From an archaeon (GTDB lineage Archaea > Nanobdellota > Nanobdellia > Woesearchaeales > GW2011-AR9), in the NCBI GenBank assembly GCA_023259115.1, contig JAHFQW010000002.1, forward strand, positions 39,370 through 72,140: a DNA stretch of 32,771 bases. The letters are read 5' to 3'. The notes beneath the pieces are model-generated. The model was not told where the DNA came from, ran no database searches, and worked only from the letters and a program-made list of their open reading frames with translations. This document shows positions 22,947 through 31,059 of the stretch, in pieces. The position numbers and the translations under genes were made by a program. Numbering within the stretch: the first letter of the stretch is position 1; the number at the start of each line of letters is the position of its first letter.

Positions 22947-24045
22947 AAGATTGATTTGCTTGTTGGATGCAGGAGATAATGGTGTTGAGGTCTTCTGTTG
23001 TGAGGGATGGATGGATGGGGAGCGAGAGTACTTCTTTGGCAATTTTTTCAGCGATAGGGTATGATTGTGAGTTATATATTGGATAGGCGTTTTGTTTGTG
23101 AATGGGTACGGGATAAAAAATGGCGTTGCCGATGTGGTGTTGGTTGAGGATTTGGGAGAGTTGGTCACGATTCTTTGGGAATGGTTTTGTGATGCGGATG
23201 GTGTATTGATGAAAAATGTGGCCTGGGGTGATAGTTGGAGGTATGATGCCGGGGATAGTTTGTAATTTTTCGGTGAGATATATGGCGTTTTGTTGACGTT
23301 TATTATTGAATGTTGATATTTTTTTGAGTTGTTCGATACCAATGGCGGCGGCAATGTCAGTCATGCGGTAGTTGTAGCCAAGATGATCGTGATAATATCT
23401 TGTGGTTGAGCCGTGGGTGATGAGTTTGCGAGCTTTATTTGCTATGTGTTCGTCATTTGTGACAATGATGCCTCCTTCGCCGGTGGTGATATTTTTTGTT
23501 GGATAGAATGAGAAACAGGCGGTGTGTTGTGAGCCGACTTTTTTGGTTTCGTGAAGAGAGGTGATATACTCTGCGCCATGGGCTTGGCAGGCGTCTTCGA
23601 TGATGATGAGGTTATGTTTGTTGGCAATGTTGCTGATGGTTTGCATGTCGCAGGCTTGGCCATAGAGATGAACGGGCATGATAGCTTTGGTTTTTGTTGT
23701 AATGGCGGCTTCAATGAGACGGGGGTTGAGGTTGAATGTTGTTTGATCTATATCAACAAAAATAGGTATGGCACCAGTCATGGCGATGGTGTTGGCGGTG
23801 GCGATGAATGAAAAAGGAGATGTGATGACTTCGTCACCTGAGCCAATGTTGTGCGCGAGAAGTGCGGCGTGTAGCGCGGTTGTGCCATTAGAAGTAGCAA
23901 TGGCGTGGGATGTCCCGATGAATTGAGCGAAGGCTTGCTCGAATTCTTTGACTTTTGGGCCTTGGGCGAGCATGCCGGAGGCTAGCACATGCAATACCGC
24001 TTGTTTTTCTTCTTCGCCAATTAAAGGTTTTGCTATGGGAATCAT
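22930..24045 (-). CDS. DegT/DnrJ/EryC1 family sugar aminotransferase (WbpE/GnnB-like)
   Basis: The 371-residue PLP enzyme transfers an amino group to a keto-sugar nucleotide. It shows ATSNGTTALHAAL (50-62), EDACQAHGA (150-158) and the PLP-binding lysine K184 in CFSFYPTKN, followed by GEGG. Length is normal. The neighbours, a 3-dehydrogenase and a WbpD-like acetyltransferase, point to making the 3-amino group of UDP-GlcNAc3N or its uronic acid. TATA box TTTATAAA on the minus strand (24069-24076) lies about 27 bp before the ATG, so this gene probably has its own leaderless mRNA. Confidence 0.9.
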   Translation of the reverse strand: MIPIAKPLIGEEEKQAVLHVLASGMLAQGPKVKEFEQAFAQFIGTSHAIATSNGTTALHAALLAHNIGSGDEVITSPFSFIATANTIAMTGAIPIFVDIDQTTFNLNPRLIEAAITTKTKAIMPVHLYGQACDMQTISNIANKHNLIIIEDACQAHGAEYITSLHETKKVGSQHTACFSFYPTKNITTGEGGIIVTNDEHIANKARKLITHGSTTRYYHDHLGYNYRMTDIAAAIGIEQLKKISTFNNKRQQNAIYLTEKLQTIPGIIPPTITPGHIFHQYTIRITKPFPKNRDQLSQILNQHHIGNAIFYPVPIHKQNAYPIYNSQSYPIAEKIAKEVLSLPIHPSLTTEDLNTIISCIQQANQSYSKSQ

Positions 24046-24068
24046 TTTTGGGAAGGGGAGAAAAATGG

Positions 24069-24076
24069 TTTATAAA
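24069..24076 (-). promoter_or_regulatory. TATA box of the aminotransferase gene
   Basis: TTTATAAA in the context CCTTTATAAACC, centred 27 bp before ATG 24045. The same core is seen before the second epimerase gene and the 5S gene. Confidence 0.6.
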
Positions 24077-24123
24077 GGTTGGGGAAGAGTGATACTACGT
24101 AATTTAGTGGTGAAGGATAGTGA

Positions 24124-24672
24124 TTATTGGCTTGAGCATTTTGTACAGTTTTCACCTGGTTTTTGAGTGGGTTGTAATTTATTGCCACATTTGCACACAA
24201 CGCCAGTGATTTTTGCAGGGTTGCCGTAGGCGAGAGCGTAGTTTGGAATGTCTTTTGTGACAATGGAGCCGGCGCCAATCAATGCAAATGTACCGATAGT
24301 GATATTTGGGAGGATGATGGTTCCAGCTCCTAGAGATGCACCGTGTTTGATGATGATTTTTCCCTCGATCCAGTCGGTATCAGTTTTGAGGGTGCCGTTA
24401 GGGTTGATTGCTCGAGGGTAGGTGTCGTTGGTGAGAATGCAATGTGGACCGATGAATACGCCGTCTTCAATGGTTGTGCCGTGGTAAATGGAGGTGTTGT
24501 TTTGAATTTTGCAGTTATTTCCGATGATGACGCTTTTGTCTATGTAGACATTTTTACCAATGATGCAATTTGCACCAATTATTGCTTGTTCACGAATTTG
24601 GGCTTGGTGCCAGATGGAAGTGTTTTGTCCAATATTGGCTTGGGGTGAGACGTCGGAGGTTGGGTGGATCAT
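24124..24672 (-). CDS. WbpD-like sugar N-acetyltransferase (left-handed beta-helix)
   Basis: The 182-residue protein consists of hexapeptide repeats (IGANCIIGKNVYIDKSVIIG and so on, about 10-150) that fold as a left-handed beta-helix and work as a trimer with acetyl-CoA. The segment GPHCILTNDTYPRA (75-88) is the hallmark of WbpD-type enzymes acting on UDP-GlcNAc3N(A). A zinc-ribbon-like tail (C160, C162, C176, C179) ends the protein. It lies between the epimerase (43 bp upstream) and the aminotransferase, matching its place in the pathway. Confidence 0.9.
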   Translation of the reverse strand: MIHPTSDVSPQANIGQNTSIWHQAQIREQAIIGANCIIGKNVYIDKSVIIGNNCKIQNNTSIYHGTTIEDGVFIGPHCILTNDTYPRAINPNGTLKTDTDWIEGKIIIKHGASLGAGTIILPNITIGTFALIGAGSIVTKDIPNYALAYGNPAKITGVVCKCGNKLQPTQKPGENCTKCSSQ

Positions 24673-24690
24673 TTTTTTGGCTTATTTTTT

Positions 24691-24722
24691 TTATGTGTTT
24701 TATTTTTTATGTGTCTTATTTT
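24691..24722. repeat. Tandem pair of a 16-bp unit
   Basis: TTATGTGTTTTATTTT (24691-24706) is followed directly by TTATGTGTCTTATTTT (24707-24722), one difference. The second unit covers the stop of the epimerase gene; the pair fills the gap before the acetyltransferase and, on the minus strand, is A-rich enough to act as a weak TATA region. Confidence 0.6.
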
Positions 24723-25825
24723 CTTTCTTGCTTTGTTTTCTCTTGCTTTATATCTTTAATGATTTGGAGTATGGTTTGACTTACGTTTTGAGGGTAATTA
24801 CAGGGCAGGTTTTTTATTCTTTCTAATTCTTGTGGTTTGTTGAGCAGTGTTTCTACGATGGGGAGAATGGTTTTGAGGGTTGTTCCCGCGAGGATATTTT
24901 TTCCTTGTTCTACTAAACGAGTCCATTCGGTTTCGTTTCTGAGGATGATACAGGGTTTATTGAACACAAGTGCTTCTTCTTGTATGCCACCGCTATCGGA
25001 GAGGCAGAATTGACAATTAGCGAGTAGAGAGAGAAAGGTGAGATAGGGTTGAGGAGGGATTATTTTTATGTTAGGGTTGAGTTGAATGTTATATTTTTTG
25101 AGAGCATTTTTTGTTCGAGGATGGAGGGGGAATACGAGGGTTGTTTGAGGGGCGAGGGTATTGAGTGTGTTGATGAGTTGGTTGAGTGAGGGTTCATTAT
25201 TGGTGTTTTCAGCGCGATGGAGGGTGACGAGAAGATATTGATTTGCTTTTATGTTGAGTTCTGAGAGAATGGTTTGATTGATGAATTGTGTATTACGTTC
25301 TACAGTGTCAAATGCGGTGCTGCCTAGAAGGAAAACATTTTTGGTGATGTTTTCGTTTTTGAGATTCTGTAGACTTTGTTTATCAGGTGCAATGAGGTAG
25401 GTGGCGAGGTGGTCGGCGATGATGCGGTTGATTTCTTCAGGCATATTTTTGTTGAAGGAACGACAGCCGGCTTCGATGTGCATTAGGGGAATATGGAGTT
25501 TTGCGGCGGCGATAGAGACGGCAGGGGCGGTATTGGTATCACCTTGTACGATGACTAGATGGGGAGATTCTGTGAGTAGGATTTGTTCTGTTTGTTCGAG
25601 GATTTGAGCGGTTTGTTTTGCGGGGCTTTGTGATCCGATGTGGAAGTTATATTTTGGTTTTTGTAATTGGAGTTGTTGGAAGAAGATTTCATCCATCTCA
25701 GGGTTATAGTGTTGGCCGGTGTGGATAAGAATGTGTTCTATGGAGGGGTCGTTGTCAAGCAGAGGGAGAAGTGAGGAGAGTTTAGTAATTTCAGGGCGGG
25801 TGCCAAGAAAGGTGCAGATTTTCAT
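24716..25825 (-). CDS. UDP-N-acetylglucosamine 2-epimerase (second copy; possible WbpI role)
   Basis: The 369-residue enzyme has LGTRPEITK (7-15), GDTNT (95-99), HIEAGCRSF (116-124, Cys where the first copy has Leu), MPEEINR (128-134), HRAEN and DSGGIQEEA. It is the same length as the copy at 19,240 but clearly a distinct paralogue. Sitting first in the run with a WbpD-like acetyltransferase, a 3-aminotransferase and a 3-dehydrogenase, it is the better candidate for making UDP-ManNAc3NAcA. A TATA box (25850-25857) lies about 28 bp before the ATG. Confidence 0.9.
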   Translation of the reverse strand: MKICTFLGTRPEITKLSSLLPLLDNDPSIEHILIHTGQHYNPEMDEIFFQQLQLQKPKYNFHIGSQSPAKQTAQILEQTEQILLTESPHLVIVQGDTNTAPAVSIAAAKLHIPLMHIEAGCRSFNKNMPEEINRIIADHLATYLIAPDKQSLQNLKNENITKNVFLLGSTAFDTVERNTQFINQTILSELNIKANQYLLVTLHRAENTNNEPSLNQLINTLNTLAPQTTLVFPLHPRTKNALKKYNIQLNPNIKIIPPQPYLTFLSLLANCQFCLSDSGGIQEEALVFNKPCIILRNETEWTRLVEQGKNILAGTTLKTILPIVETLLNKPQELERIKNLPCNYPQNVSQTILQIIKDIKQEKTKQERK

Positions 25826-25849
25826 GTGGATTGATTTGCGTGAAAGAGG

Positions 25850-25857
25850 TTTATAAA
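25850..25857 (-). promoter_or_regulatory. TATA box of the second epimerase gene
   Basis: TTTATAAA in the context TCTTTATAAACC, about 28 bp before ATG 25825, giving a leader of only a few bases. It probably starts the run that includes the acetyltransferase gene. Confidence 0.6.
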
Positions 25858-25918
25858 GATAGTGAAAGTTAAGATGAGAGTTGAGGATACGATCTGAATC
25901 AATGAAAAGAAGGGTAGT

Positions 25919-25960
25919 TTATTGAATGCCCCGTAGCTTTGCGATGGGGATTTTTACTTC
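25919..25960 (+). repeat. 42-bp dispersed repeat, copy A
   Basis: Starts TTATTGAATGCCCC, has core GTAGCTTTGCGAT, ends GGGGATTTTTACTTC. It matches 31008-31051 with four substitutions and two single-base gaps. CCCCGTAGC and GCGATGGGG fold into a short hairpin with loop TTT and one mismatch. Its right end overlaps the last codons of the GT2 gene at 25,954. Confidence 0.75.
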
Positions 25961-26694
25961 TTTTTGAACTTGCCGGTTAGGCGCATCCAGAATACTTTTG
26001 CAACGAATTTGGCGTGGCTTTTGATGACTAAGAAGAGTTTCATTTTGGATTGACCATATTTTCTGACATGAAGGGTTGCGGGTTGTTCTTTGATAGTGTA
26101 GCCTTGCAGGAGGGAGTAGATGAGAATTTCGGCGGTTGCAAGAAAGTTGTTTGATTCAAAGGCGATGTTTTTTACGATGTGTTTTTTGTGTGCGCGAAAT
26201 AATGCGGTGAAGGTGTAGATGTGTGCACCAGTCAATTGGCGATAGATCCAGGAGATGGATTTACTGAGAGCGAGACGGTATGAGGGGATGTTTTCGACTT
26301 TACCCAGAGGGTGGTAGGGTGAGATGGTGACAATATCGGTGTGTGGGTCTAGGAGATTGAGGAGATTATATATCTCGTGTACATCGTAGGTGCAATCGCT
26401 GTCCATGGTGATGATAATGTCGCCTGTGGCGGCGTGGAAGCCGGTGCGAATGGCGGCACCAAGATTTTGATTGGTTTGATGGGTAATGATTTTGCAGTAG
26501 GCTTGGGGAAAGTGCTGCTGGAGAAGAGAAGAGGTGTTGTCGGTTGAGCCATCGTTGATGAAGAGTAATTCAAGTTGATAGCTGTTTTGTAATTGGTTGA
26601 GGAGAGGGGATAATTTTTCTTGGAGTTGAGGGATGCCGTCGGCTTCGTTGTAGCAGGGAATGATGAGGGATAACGGGATTTTTTGCGGAGACAT
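25954..26694 (-). CDS. Family 2 glycosyltransferase (Dol-P-sugar synthase-like)
   Basis: The 246-residue protein is one GT2 domain: LSLIIPCYNEADGI (8-21), INDGSTDNT (46-54), DSDCTYD (98-104), and a basic C-terminus (KSHAKFVAKVFWMRLTGKFKKK-like) without a clear membrane helix. It ends 24 bp after the UPF0104 gene and must be co-transcribed with it. In haloarchaeal AglD a similar GT2 domain is joined to a membrane region, so the pair here may be a split form. The Lys-rich end is coded inside repeat copy A. Confidence 0.87.
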   Translation of the reverse strand: MSPQKIPLSLIIPCYNEADGIPQLQEKLSPLLNQLQNSYQLELLFINDGSTDNTSSLLQQHFPQAYCKIITHQTNQNLGAAIRTGFHAATGDIIITMDSDCTYDVHEIYNLLNLLDPHTDIVTISPYHPLGKVENIPSYRLALSKSISWIYRQLTGAHIYTFTALFRAHKKHIVKNIAFESNNFLATAEILIYSLLQGYTIKEQPATLHVRKYGQSKMKLFLVIKSHAKFVAKVFWMRLTGKFKKK

Positions 26695-26717
26695 TTTTTT
26701 ATTTTTGTGTTGGTGTT

Positions 26718-27770
26718 TTAAAATACTTCTGGTTGTTTTTGAGGCATGGCAGAGGGGTTGTTTTCTTGCGGATTAGATGAAGCATTGTTGTTCTTATTTT
26801 TTTTGAAGTATCCCCAATGAATTAAGAGGTATGAGCCAACTAAAATGATGATATAATAGGAGACGGTGCGATCGAGGAGTACGGCGCTTTTTGCAAGTGT
26901 TGGGAGGGTTGCGGGGATGAGTGCAATGAGTATGGCGGAGGTTGAGAATTCGGTTACTCCGAGGCCGCCGGGAATGGCGGAGAGGACACCAAGAAGGATG
27001 CCAGCGGAGAAGGTTGTTGCGAGTATGGCTATGGTTACGGGTATGCCAAATGCTGTTGTGATGAAATAGAATCGCACGATTTCAAGGCCGTTGGTGATGA
27101 ATGAGAGGATGGCTATACTGATGATTGTGCCATGGGAGCGGAAGATGATGAAGCTCTCAATGATATGTTCGAGAAATTCGGATATTTTTGTTTTGAATTT
27201 GAGAGGCAGGGGGGAGAGGTGGATGATTTTTTTGAATATTGCTGAGAGGGGTTTTGGGAAGATAATGGTTAAGATGATGCAGAGGCAGATGAGAGAGATG
27301 AAGATGATGACCAGTTTTAGGCTGATGATGGTTTGCGGGGGAATGAGAAGTAGTCCGATGATGAGGAAGATGAGAAAACATAACAAGTCGATGGCGCGTT
27401 CGATGACAAGAGCGGAAAATGATTTGGCTATGGGGATATCGTATTCGGTTTTATACATGAATGGACGAGCAAGTTCAACACGGCCGGGAAGAAAACTTCC
27501 TGCGGCAATTCCTGCGAGGACTGATTGAAATGAAAATCCCAGCGGAGTCTTGAGATGGGTGATTTTATGAATCAGGGTGCGCCAGCGGTAGGCTTTGACA
27601 AATACGGCGAGGAAGGCGAGGAAGGTGGTGAAGAGGATTAAGAGAATAGGGTGTGAGAGGAGTGAGTAACTTTTGATGATTTCTGCGGGGTGAATGGTGA
27701 AGATGAATATTATTAAGACGATGAGGCCAAGAAAGAGGAGACTGTGTTTGAATATTTTTTGGGTGGTCAT
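26718..27770 (-). CDS. UPF0104/lysylphosphatidylglycerol synthase-like membrane protein
   Basis: The 350-residue protein has about eight membrane helices. The segment FQSVLAGIAAGSFLPGRVELARPF (about 81-104) and a late GGLGVTEF are typical of the UPF0104 (LPG_synthase_TM) family. No lysyl-transferase domain is present. In archaea such domains occur with or fused to Dol-P-sugar glycosyltransferases, and a flippase-like role has been proposed. The adjoining gene is just such a GT2. It diverges from the GT-C gene at 27,868. Confidence 0.85.
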   Translation of the reverse strand: MTTQKIFKHSLLFLGLIVLIIFIFTIHPAEIIKSYSLLSHPILLILFTTFLAFLAVFVKAYRWRTLIHKITHLKTPLGFSFQSVLAGIAAGSFLPGRVELARPFMYKTEYDIPIAKSFSALVIERAIDLLCFLIFLIIGLLLIPPQTIISLKLVIIFISLICLCIILTIIFPKPLSAIFKKIIHLSPLPLKFKTKISEFLEHIIESFIIFRSHGTIISIAILSFITNGLEIVRFYFITTAFGIPVTIAILATTFSAGILLGVLSAIPGGLGVTEFSTSAILIALIPATLPTLAKSAVLLDRTVSYYIIILVGSYLLIHWGYFKKNKNNNASSNPQENNPSAMPQKQPEVF

Positions 27771-27836
27771 GTGGATTCGATTTTAATTGGCGGGTGTATA
27801 TATGTTTTGTGGAAATGAGTAATGGTCTTTAATAAT

Positions 27837-27846
27837 CTTTATATAG
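27837..27846 (+). promoter_or_regulatory. TATA box of the GT-C gene
   Basis: CTTTATATAG is centred 26 bp before ATG 27868, giving a leaderless mRNA and favouring that ATG over an in-frame TTG at 27853. Confidence 0.6.
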
Positions 27847-27867
27847 CCTGTTTTGTGGAGAATTTTT

Positions 27868-29403
27868 ATGAAGAAAGTAGTGCTCTTTGGACTGATTTTG
27901 GTCTTGCTATTAGCTTTAGGTTTACGTCTTTATGGTCTTTCGAGGGAGAGTTATTGGAATGATGAGGCTTTTTCTGTGCATCACGCGGGGCAGAAGAGTG
28001 TGTCTGAGGTGAATATGTTTGTGTCGCAGACGGAGGCGGTGCCAAGCGGGTATTATATTTTATTACATTATTGGATGAAGTTATTTGGGAATTCAGAAGT
28101 GGCGACGCGTCTGCTTTCGGTGGTGTTTGGGTCAGTATCGGTGTTGGTGTTGTTTCTGATTGTTCAACGATTATTTGATGCGAATGTGGCGTTGTTGTCT
28201 AGTTTTTTTATGGCAATATCGATGCTGGAGGTGTTATATTCTCAGGAAGCGCGGGTGTATATCTTATTTACATTTTTAGTGTTGTTGAGTGTGTATTTTT
28301 TTGTGCGCATTTACCAGAATCGGGGGATGTTATGGGGCAGAGGAAAGTGGTGGTATTTGGGCTATTTTGTTTCGTTGGTATTGGCGTTGTATGTTAATTA
28401 TGTGGGGTTGTTTGTGATATTTTTGTTTTCTTTACTGTTGTTTTTTTATCGTGAAGAGGCGGCTGATTTTTCGATGCGGATGTGGATATTGCATGGGTTT
28501 TTGTTGGTTTGTTTTGTTGGTTTATTGCCAATGTTATTGCGGCAATTTGGCACGTTAAATGGGGGGTTGACGCATGCGTTAGTGTCAAAGAAGTTGCCGG
28601 CATTTCTAGCATCGTTGGGGTTAGTGTTTTACACGTTGCCGTTTATTTTTTTTATTTTGCTTGGTGTTTTTGTTTTTTTGTTTCGAGAGAGATGGCAGAG
28701 ATGGTTTTGCCGTGAGGAGTATGATTATATGTTTTTAGGTTTGTTGCTCGTATTTGGGGCGGGGTATTTGTATTTGTGTTTCAAGCCGCTTCTGATTTTA
28801 GGATTGCCGCTCGTTCGTACACCGATCGTACAATCTTATTTTTTGATTCGGCATTTGTTTTTTTTAGCACCACTGGTGTATGTGTATTTAGGTTATCGGA
28901 TTTTGCTTTTGCGTTCAAAGAGGTGGATGGGGATAGCGGTAGTTTTTTTGATTTTGGTGAATGTGGTGGCGCTAGGAGTGTACTATCATAGCACAACGAA
29001 GCCGCAGTGGCGAGAGGTGGTGGAGGAGATTGAGAGTAAGAGTGCGGGAGAGCCGTTGGTGTTATTGGATAAAGGGGGGTTTTCTAATGAGTTTTTGTTG
29101 ACGTATTATTTTCATCATAGTTTTTCGCTTGTGAAGTTGAGCTGGTCGGAAGATGATAGGGTGTTACATCAAGTGGATGAGGAGAAATTGTGGGATACGC
29201 TGCAAGCAAGGGGAGATTTTTGGCTGGTGTTATCAAAGAATCCGCGTACAGGTGATTATTATCAGAAACTACTTGATGAGTATTTTGTACGGGATTATTC
29301 TGGAGATTTTTTTGAGATTACGTTATATCATTATGTTGCTGCGGCGGGTTCATTACATTCTACGGCTGTTGATACTTCGCGAAAAGTTTATAATACGACT
29401 TGA
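27868..29403 (+). CDS. GT-C family glycosyltransferase (PMT/ArnT/GT39-like)
   Basis: The 511-residue, polytopic membrane protein has the GT-C catalytic pair in the first outer loop, YWNDEAFS with D32 and E33, just after the first membrane helix. About 11-12 helices follow, then a soluble C-terminal part of some 110 residues facing outside. Such enzymes use Dol-P-Man or a similar lipid-linked sugar to glycosylate proteins or lipid-linked glycans on the outer face. The next gene encodes the likely donor maker (DPM-like). The leaderless start fits the TATA box. Confidence 0.87.
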   Translation: MKKVVLFGLILVLLLALGLRLYGLSRESYWNDEAFSVHHAGQKSVSEVNMFVSQTEAVPSGYYILLHYWMKLFGNSEVATRLLSVVFGSVSVLVLFLIVQRLFDANVALLSSFFMAISMLEVLYSQEARVYILFTFLVLLSVYFFVRIYQNRGMLWGRGKWWYLGYFVSLVLALYVNYVGLFVIFLFSLLLFFYREEAADFSMRMWILHGFLLVCFVGLLPMLLRQFGTLNGGLTHALVSKKLPAFLASLGLVFYTLPFIFFILLGVFVFLFRERWQRWFCREEYDYMFLGLLLVFGAGYLYLCFKPLLILGLPLVRTPIVQSYFLIRHLFFLAPLVYVYLGYRILLLRSKRWMGIAVVFLILVNVVALGVYYHSTTKPQWREVVEEIESKSAGEPLVLLDKGGFSNEFLLTYYFHHSFSLVKLSWSEDDRVLHQVDEEKLWDTLQARGDFWLVLSKNPRTGDYYQKLLDEYFVRDYSGDFFEITLYHYVAAAGSLHSTAVDTSRKVYNTT

Positions 29404-29423
29404 AAGAGGATGAGAGGTTGAAA

Positions 29424-30164
29424 ATGGCACAAATAATTGATTTGAGTGTTGTGACGATTACATATAATGAGCGAGAGAATATTGTGTTATTTATCGAGGA
29501 AGTGAATAGGGTTTTTTCTGCTATGAATATTGTTGGAGAAATTGTGGTTGTTGATGATAGTTCTCCGGATGGAACGGCGGAAGTTGTGCGGGGGTTGAGG
29601 CAGAAATATTTGCATACTCATTTAATTGTGCGGGCGGGAAAATTAGGAATTGCGAGTGCGTATAAGACGGGAGTGGATGCGGCGGTTGGTCGGGTTGTGG
29701 CGTTACTTGATGCGGATTTGAGTCATCCACCCGAGGCGTTAGCAGAGATGTATCGTTTGGCGCTGGAGGATAGGGTAGTGTTTGGGTCAAGATATTTAGG
29801 GGATACGTTATTTGAGACGGATGTTGCGCATAAGATTGGGACGAAATTGTTGAATGTGTGGATTCGCTGTTGGTTAGATACGGGTATTAAAGATCATACA
29901 CTGGGGTATTTGGTGGTGAGGCGGGAGAATTTGCAGAATATTATTACCTATGGGGGCGAGAGAGGATTTGTGCCGTTTGCACGGGTGTTGTATGGGTTGA
30001 GTATTGCAGGAATTGGGAAGAAGTTAGGGTTGATGATGCAAGAAGTTCGAGCACCGTATGCGAAGCGGGTGCATGGTGATACAAAGATCCCATTTCTAAA
30101 GGGATTAAGAATTGTATTGAGTGATATGATTTATACCGTGAAGATATGGTGGAGTTTGAAATAA
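29424..30164 (+). CDS. Dolichol-phosphate mannosyltransferase-like GT2
   Basis: The 246-residue soluble GT2 has TITYNERENI (11-20), VVVDDSSPDGT (41-51), GKLGIASAYKTG (72-83) and DADLSHPP (96-103), the classic set of DPM1-type Dol-P-Man synthases. No membrane helix is seen, as in the short DPM class. The start is ATG 29424 with GAGAGG (29412-29417) upstream; a TTG at 29400 overlapping the GT-C stop is less likely. It would use GDP-mannose, which the fused enzyme at 2,906 can supply, and feed the GT-C enzyme just upstream. Confidence 0.89.
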   Translation: MAQIIDLSVVTITYNERENIVLFIEEVNRVFSAMNIVGEIVVVDDSSPDGTAEVVRGLRQKYLHTHLIVRAGKLGIASAYKTGVDAAVGRVVALLDADLSHPPEALAEMYRLALEDRVVFGSRYLGDTLFETDVAHKIGTKLLNVWIRCWLDTGIKDHTLGYLVVRRENLQNIITYGGERGFVPFARVLYGLSIAGIGKKLGLMMQEVRAPYAKRVHGDTKIPFLKGLRIVLSDMIYTVKIWWSLK

Positions 30165-30176
30165 TTTGTGTATACG

Positions 30177-30905
30177 ATGGCTACGGTTACGGATTTCTAT
30201 AATGAACAGTGGGGCAGTTCTGAGGGGATTGCTCAGTATAATAGAATTTTGTTGATGCTCTCACTGGCAATTGAGTGTTCTTATAGGTATGTAGGAGATG
30301 TGCGTGGGAAAAGAGTGTTGGATTTGGGATGCGGGTTTGGACAACAAACATTTTATTTTGCACAACGAGGGGCGGAAGTTTGGGCGGTGGATATTTCTTT
30401 AGAATGTTTGGAGTATATTACCACAGAGGCGGATAGACAACATATTAAAAGAATTAGGGTTGTTGCGAAGAGTGCGGAGTCGTTGGATTTTGCAGAGCAG
30501 AGTTTTGATGTGATTTATATCAATTCGCTGTTGATGCATGTGGATGCGATGACTGTTCTGCAGGATTGTTATCGATTGTTGGCTCCAAGTGGGAAGGTGG
30601 TTGTGATTGAGCCGATGAAGTATAATGTGATGATGCTTGTGCGATTATTTTCTTCGTATCGCAAGATGAAACCAAAGTATATGACGTTTCGCAGATTTGA
30701 GAAGTGTGGGAAATATTTTTCTAGTGTTAGGCATTCGGAGTTTTATTTTTTTTCACTGTTGAGTTTGCCGCTGTTTTATGTGTTCTCTGCGGAGAATGCG
30801 GGGCGGGTGTCAAGAGTGCTTGAGAGAGTTGATCGAGGGGTGTTTTTTGTTTTTCCGTTTTTGCGTAAGTTGAGTTGGGCGAGTGTGTGGGAGTTTGGGA
30901 AGTAG
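30177..30905 (+). CDS. Class I SAM methyltransferase
   Basis: The 242-residue protein has motif I VLDLGCGFG (47-55), an acidic VDIS after strand 2, FDVIYINSLLMHV, and a hydrophobic C-terminal part with FFSLLSLPLFYVF. That layout is common in sugar or lipid methyltransferases of glycan clusters. It begins 12 bp after the DPM-like gene and is in the same transcript. No clear ribosome site; GTG 30168 is an alternative start. Substrate unknown. Confidence 0.83.
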   Translation: MATVTDFYNEQWGSSEGIAQYNRILLMLSLAIECSYRYVGDVRGKRVLDLGCGFGQQTFYFAQRGAEVWAVDISLECLEYITTEADRQHIKRIRVVAKSAESLDFAEQSFDVIYINSLLMHVDAMTVLQDCYRLLAPSGKVVVIEPMKYNVMMLVRLFSSYRKMKPKYMTFRRFEKCGKYFSSVRHSEFYFFSLLSLPLFYVFSAENAGRVSRVLERVDRGVFFVFPFLRKLSWASVWEFGK

Positions 30906-30940
30906 AGGGTTATTTTTCTAGTTCTACTCTTTTTATTCAA

Positions 30941-30988
30941 TGAAAATGGGTCTAATACCCACAGCTTGCTGTGACGACCACATTTTCA
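30941..30988. repeat. Two-level hairpin
   Basis: TGAAAATG (30941-30948) pairs with CATTTTCA (30981-30988), then GGTC (30949-30952) with GACC (30976-30979), and inside CACAGC and GCTGTG (30960-30973) close on a TT loop. It follows the methyltransferase stop by 35 bp, so it may end that transcript, and it precedes the hairpin at 30,992. Confidence 0.75.
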
Positions 30989-30991
30989 AGA

Positions 30992-31051
30992 GTAAAAATC
31001 CCTCGTCTTATTAAATGCCCTGCAGCTTTGCGATTGGGATTTTTTACTTTC
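30992..31051 (+). repeat. Hairpin holding 42-bp dispersed repeat, copy B
   Basis: GTAAAAATCCC (30992-31002) pairs with GGGATTTTTTAC (31036-31047), one extra T. The loop and right arm (31008-31051) are a second copy of the repeat at 25,919: starts TTATTAAATGCCCT, core GCAGCTTTGCGAT, end GGGATTTTTTAC. The sequence lies just before the TATA box of the next gene (31060-31069). Confidence 0.75.
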
Positions 31052-31059
31052 ATAGAAAG

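Noticed and set aside
23442-23714. Open frames opposite or shifted to the minus-strand sugar genes, for example 23442-23714, 24343-24648 and 27091-27528
   Set aside because: They are low-complexity shadows caused by the strong strand base skew, and the frame in use encodes clear enzymes.
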